Shown piece by piece: positions 62,899-64,000 of a stretch of 64,000 bases of DNA. The notes under the pieces were generated by a model, which searched no databases, was not told the DNA's origin, and worked only from the letters and a program-made list of their open reading frames with translations. The DNA is taken from positions 303,558 to 367,557 of the forward strand of contig JAHBTS010000002.1 in assembly GCA_019638515.1 (NCBI GenBank), given 5' to 3'. The first letter of the stretch is position 1. The number at the start of each line of letters is the position of its first letter. The position numbers and the translations under genes were made by a program. The DNA comes from Chitinophagales bacterium. GTDB taxonomy: Bacteria; Bacteroidota; Bacteroidia; Chitinophagales; LD1.

Positions 62899-63276
62899 TT
62901 AAACGTCTGACAAAATTTTCTCTTTTAACAACTTAAAATCTACCGGTTTAGTAAAAAAATCGTCTGCTCCTTTGCGCTCGGCTTCACTCATATATTGTTC
63001 ATTTCCGTAGGCAGAAATCATCATTACTTTCTTATTGGGATATTGCGATTTTATCTTCTCCAACAGTTCTAATCCTGTCATTCCCGGCATATTGATGTCG
63101 GAGAGTATAATAATGATGTCTTGGTTTGAAACATCTTCTAATTCCTTTAATGCTGCTACTCCGGAATTGGCAAAATGCAAATTTACTCTGCCTTCATTGC
63201 TTTCTTTTCTAAACCGCTGACGGAAGAGTAGTTCTACGTCTTCTTCATCGTCCACAACTAAAATTCTCAGAGCCAT
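62899..63276 (-). CDS. single-domain response regulator
   Basis: A 125-residue free receiver domain: acidic residues VVDDEED at 7-13, phospho-acceptor Asp60 in ILSDINMPGMTG, Ser in MISAYG and Lys in FFTKPVD. There is no output domain, so it acts by protein contact or as a phosphate shuttle. It lies between the sensor kinase (12 bases) and hybrid kinase (9 bases) genes. Confidence 0.93.
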   Translation of the reverse strand: MALRILVVDDEEDVELLFRQRFRKESNEGRVNLHFANSGVAALKELEDVSNQDIIIILSDINMPGMTGLELLEKIKSQYPNKKVMMISAYGNEQYMSEAERKGADDFFTKPVDFKLLKEKILSDV

Positions 63277-63288
63277 AGTTTTGTGTTT

Positions 63289-64000
63289 TTATGTAATTGG
63301 TAATGTAATTTCAAACAGTGCAAATTCGCCTTCTTGAGCCTCTACTTTCATACTGCCGTTGTGCAGCTTAACAATGATATCGTGGCTTATAGAAAGTCCG
63401 AGTCCGGTTCCTTCTCCGGTTGGTTTGGTGGTGAAAAACGGATTGAACAATTTTTGTTTCACTTCTTCGCTCATACCCAAACCGTTGTCGTAAATGGCAA
63501 TAAGTACTTTATCGCCTTCGGTTTTGGTAGATATTCGCAAAGTGGGTAGATAATCTTTAACTTGTAATGGTATCTTTTTACCAATGGAGTAAAAGCTATT
63601 GTTAAACATATTCAGCAATACCCTACCTAAATCTTGCTTTACCAATTTCACTTTAGGAAGCTCACTATCAAATACTTGTTCAATACGGCAGTTGAAATCT
63701 TTGTTGGTAGCGCGCATACCATGATAAGCCAAATTCACAAATTCTTTCAGCAATTCGTTTAAGTCGGTTGGCTCTTTTTCGCCCTTTTGTTCACGGCTGT
63801 GTTGTAGCATATTCTTAACGATGCTGTCTGCGCGTTTTCCGTGATGATGTATTTTGGTGAGGTTTTGGGTGAGGTCGCCAGCAATGGCTTTTATATCTTC
63901 CATATCGCTCGACTCTTTCATTTCTTCTAATAACTCGAGTGAAAGGTCGGCAAAGTTATTTACAAAGTTTAGCGGGTTTTGAATTTCGTGTGCAATACCT
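63289..64000 (-). CDS. sensor histidine kinase, C-terminal part (cut by window end)
   Basis: The frame is open to the right edge, so only the last 237 or so residues are present. The phospho-acceptor His is in AHEIQNPLNFVNNFADLS next to the edge. The N-box FNNSFYSIGKKI, G1 YDNGLGMS, the F-box FNPFFTTKPTGEG and G2 GTGLGLSISHDI follow. The H-box form is common in Bacteroidota sensor kinases with extracellular or 7TM input domains, which would lie outside the window. It is the first gene of the phosphorelay operon that can be seen. Confidence 0.92.
   Translation of the reverse strand, partial: GIAHEIQNPLNFVNNFADLSLELLEEMKESSDMEDIKAIAGDLTQNLTKIHHHGKRADSIVKNMLQHSREQKGEKEPTDLNELLKEFVNLAYHGMRATNKDFNCRIEQVFDSELPKVKLVKQDLGRVLLNMFNNSFYSIGKKIPLQVKDYLPTLRISTKTEGDKVLIAIYDNGLGMSEEVKQKLFNPFFTTKPTGEGTGLGLSISHDIIVKLHNGSMKVEAQEGEFALFEITLPIT

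Overview
The window is a stretch of an AT-rich chromosome from a member of the Bacteroidota. Support for this comes from two type IX secretion genes (porT and a porE-like gene), a fused SecDF, a fused CzcA-TolC efflux protein, lipoproteins with short lipoboxes, menaquinone-type ubiE, many genes with no Shine-Dalgarno-like sequence, and TAnnTTTG-like promoter elements. No rRNA, tRNA, CRISPR array or complete insertion sequence was seen. Both ends cut a gene: a TonB-dependent receptor on the left and a sensor kinase on the right. No gap between genes exceeds about 260 bases.

Layout. 1-4184 is a tightly overlapping uptake operon (TonB receptor, beta-propeller lipoprotein, binding lipoprotein, FecCD permease, ATPase) of the cobalamin/heme/siderophore type. 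4200-8858 holds mreB, an exported protein, the ubiE-porT-phosphopantetheinyl transferase group and ung. 8908-15013 is a five-gene minus-strand operon (TPP lyase-like enzyme, isochorismatase fold, acyl-CoA ligase, Fe/2-oxoglutarate dioxygenase, BASS transporter) that could form a fatty-acid alpha-oxidation-like route. 15234-23393 is a heavy-metal efflux operon. 23412-32402 builds surface glycans: a heptose pathway with a domain-swapped HldE, then an FkbM methyltransferase, glycosyltransferase and epimerase, and a TMTC-like membrane glycosyltransferase. 32510-36900 holds a metal-binding protein, secDF and a DUF4256 gene.

37083-43820 is a type I restriction-modification operon and the most unusual part. 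Two GxxExxY (PD-(D/E)XK-fold) genes sit between hsdM and hsdS and between hsdS and hsdR, each bracketed by inverted repeats that begin GTCTGAAT and end ATTCAGAC. A second repeat family, CTTCGACAnGCTCAG and its inverse, lies inside the hsdR reading frame as four in-frame inverted-repeat pairs. One pair encloses a complete YhbQ-like GIY-YIG nuclease domain placed between helicase motifs I and II. Three nuclease-fold modules in one operon, each framed by inverted repeats, suggest small nuclease-linked mobile elements that tolerate or exploit coding sequence.

43858-64000 is mostly housekeeping: a porE-like OmpA lipoprotein with a TPR partner, a rhodanese protein, glpD, a LolA-like protein, uvrA, a carboxypeptidase-regulatory-domain protein, queG, folA, an acyl-CoA dehydrogenase, and a carbonic anhydrase/SulP bicarbonate module. 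It ends in a five-gene phosphorelay (sensor kinase, receiver, hybrid kinase, Hpt, membrane-tailed receiver). All functional calls come from reading translated sequence by eye; no database search was run.
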